Part shown: in pieces, positions 5,385 to 6,010 of the stretch
Numbering within the stretch: position 1 is the first letter of the stretch
How the letters are laid out: each line of letters opens with the position of its first letter
From: CAMNAO01 sp045605145
GTDB taxonomy: Bacteria; Bacillota; Clostridia; Oscillospirales; Oscillospiraceae
NCBI GenBank assembly: GCA_045605145.1
Contig: JAZUPH010000047.1
Span: 1-6,010 of the forward strand
DNA length: 6,010 bases
Direction: 5' to 3'
The notes under the pieces: model-generated
Seen by the model: the letters and a program-made list of their open reading frames with translations, nothing else
What the model was told of the DNA's origin: nothing
Database searches by the model: none
Position numbers and translations under genes: made by a program

Positions 5385-6010
5385 ATGTCTGGACATTCCA
5401 AATGGCATAATATTCAAAAAACCAAGGGCGCTGCCGACGCCAAGAGGGCGCAGACTTTTACCAAGATCGCCCGTGAAATCGTTGTCGCTGTTAAAGAGGG
5501 CGGCGGCGGAAACCCCGACAGCAACTCCCGCCTGGCAACCATTATTGCCAAGGCCAAGGCTGCCAATATGCCCAATGACAATATCAAGAGAACAATTGAT
5601 AAGGCTCTGGGCGCAGGCAATACCGATAACTATGAGCGCGTTACTTACGAAGGTTACGGACCCAGCGGCGTTGCCGTCATCGTTGACGCAATGACCGATA
5701 ACCGCAACCGCACCGCATCCGAAGTGCGCCACCTGTTCGATAAGTACGGCGGAAATCTGGGTGCTTCCGGCTGCGTATCGTGGAGCTTTGATAAGCGCGG
5801 TGTCATCATCATTAATAATGAGGATGAAGAGCTGGACGAGGATGAGGTCATGATGGATGCCCTTGACGCAGGCGCTGAGGACTTTGAGGCCGACGGCACC
5901 GTGTTCGAGGTATATACCAACCCCGATGATCTGAGCGCTGTCTGCGCCGCTCTTGAGGGTAAGTACAGCTTCCTTTCCGCTCAGGAGGAAATGGTTCCCC
6001 AGAACTATGT
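5385..6010 (+). CDS. yebC: YebC/PmpR/TACO1-family regulatory protein, 3' truncated by window
   Basis: The first 208 codons are present of a protein that is usually about 240-250 residues; the frame is open at the window edge. The start MSGHSKWHNIQKTKGAADAK is the family signature. It continues with NMPNDNIKRTIDKA (61-74), YEGYGPSGVAVIVD (88-101), the NRNRTASEVRHLFDKYGGNL block (106-125) and an acidic segment (146-168). The ATG at 5385 follows GAGGTGA by 5 nt. Members are described both as DNA-binding regulators (PmpR) and, more recently, as translation factors that relieve ribosome stalling; mitochondrial TACO1 acts in translation. The sequence alone does not choose between these. It appears to have its own promoter and a leader hairpin. 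Nothing in the visible part is broken. Confidence 0.95.
   Translation, partial: MSGHSKWHNIQKTKGAADAKRAQTFTKIAREIVVAVKEGGGGNPDSNSRLATIIAKAKAANMPNDNIKRTIDKALGAGNTDNYERVTYEGYGPSGVAVIVDAMTDNRNRTASEVRHLFDKYGGNLGASGCVSWSFDKRGVIIINNEDEELDEDEVMMDALDAGAEDFEADGTVFEVYTNPDDLSAVCAALEGKYSFLSAQEEMVPQNY

Overview
The window looks like chromosomal DNA from an endospore-forming or spore-lineage Clostridia (Bacillota), probably a gut Oscillospiraceae/Ruminococcaceae-type organism. I base this on strong AGGAGG-type ribosome binding sites, TTG and GTG starts, the queA-tgt-yajC-TIGR04086 gene order, and a SPOCS (DUF3794)/LysM spore-coat protein. This is inference from content; no species can be named. All convincing genes are on the + strand.

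Region 1 (1-2135): the last 24 codons of queA, then tgt (the two queuosine tRNA-modification genes, 13 nt apart), then yajC with its own promoter, then a four-helix membrane protein of the TIGR04086 type. The ribosome binding site of the TIGR04086-type gene lies in the 3' arm of a strong hairpin. The block closes with a 12-bp perfect hairpin that looks like a bidirectional terminator.

Region 2 (2131-2595): about 465 bp without a convincing gene, AT-rich in its second half. It holds a likely promoter for the next gene and three direct ACATAA repeats. On the minus strand these read TTATGT, and the middle one matches the XerD arm of Bacillota dif sites (TTATGTAAAC).

Region 3 (2596-3535): a full-length tyrosine recombinase of the XerD type with all catalytic residues, followed by a GC-rich terminator hairpin.

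Region 4 (3565-5299): a 49-residue membrane protein, then a 500-residue SipL-like protein (SPOCS domains plus C-terminal LysM), preceded by a promoter that resembles the mother-cell sigma-E consensus and by a dyad over its -10 element.

Region 5 (5295-6010): a promoter, a leader hairpin and the first 208 codons of a YebC/TACO1-family protein, cut by the window edge.

Together these are mostly housekeeping genes (tRNA modification, Sec accessory, chromosome dimer resolution, YebC) with one sporulation island. I see no wholly new system. The most interesting signals are the XerD-arm-like repeats upstream of xerD, the sigma-E-like promoter of the SipL-like gene, and the hairpin covering the ribosome binding site at 1660.
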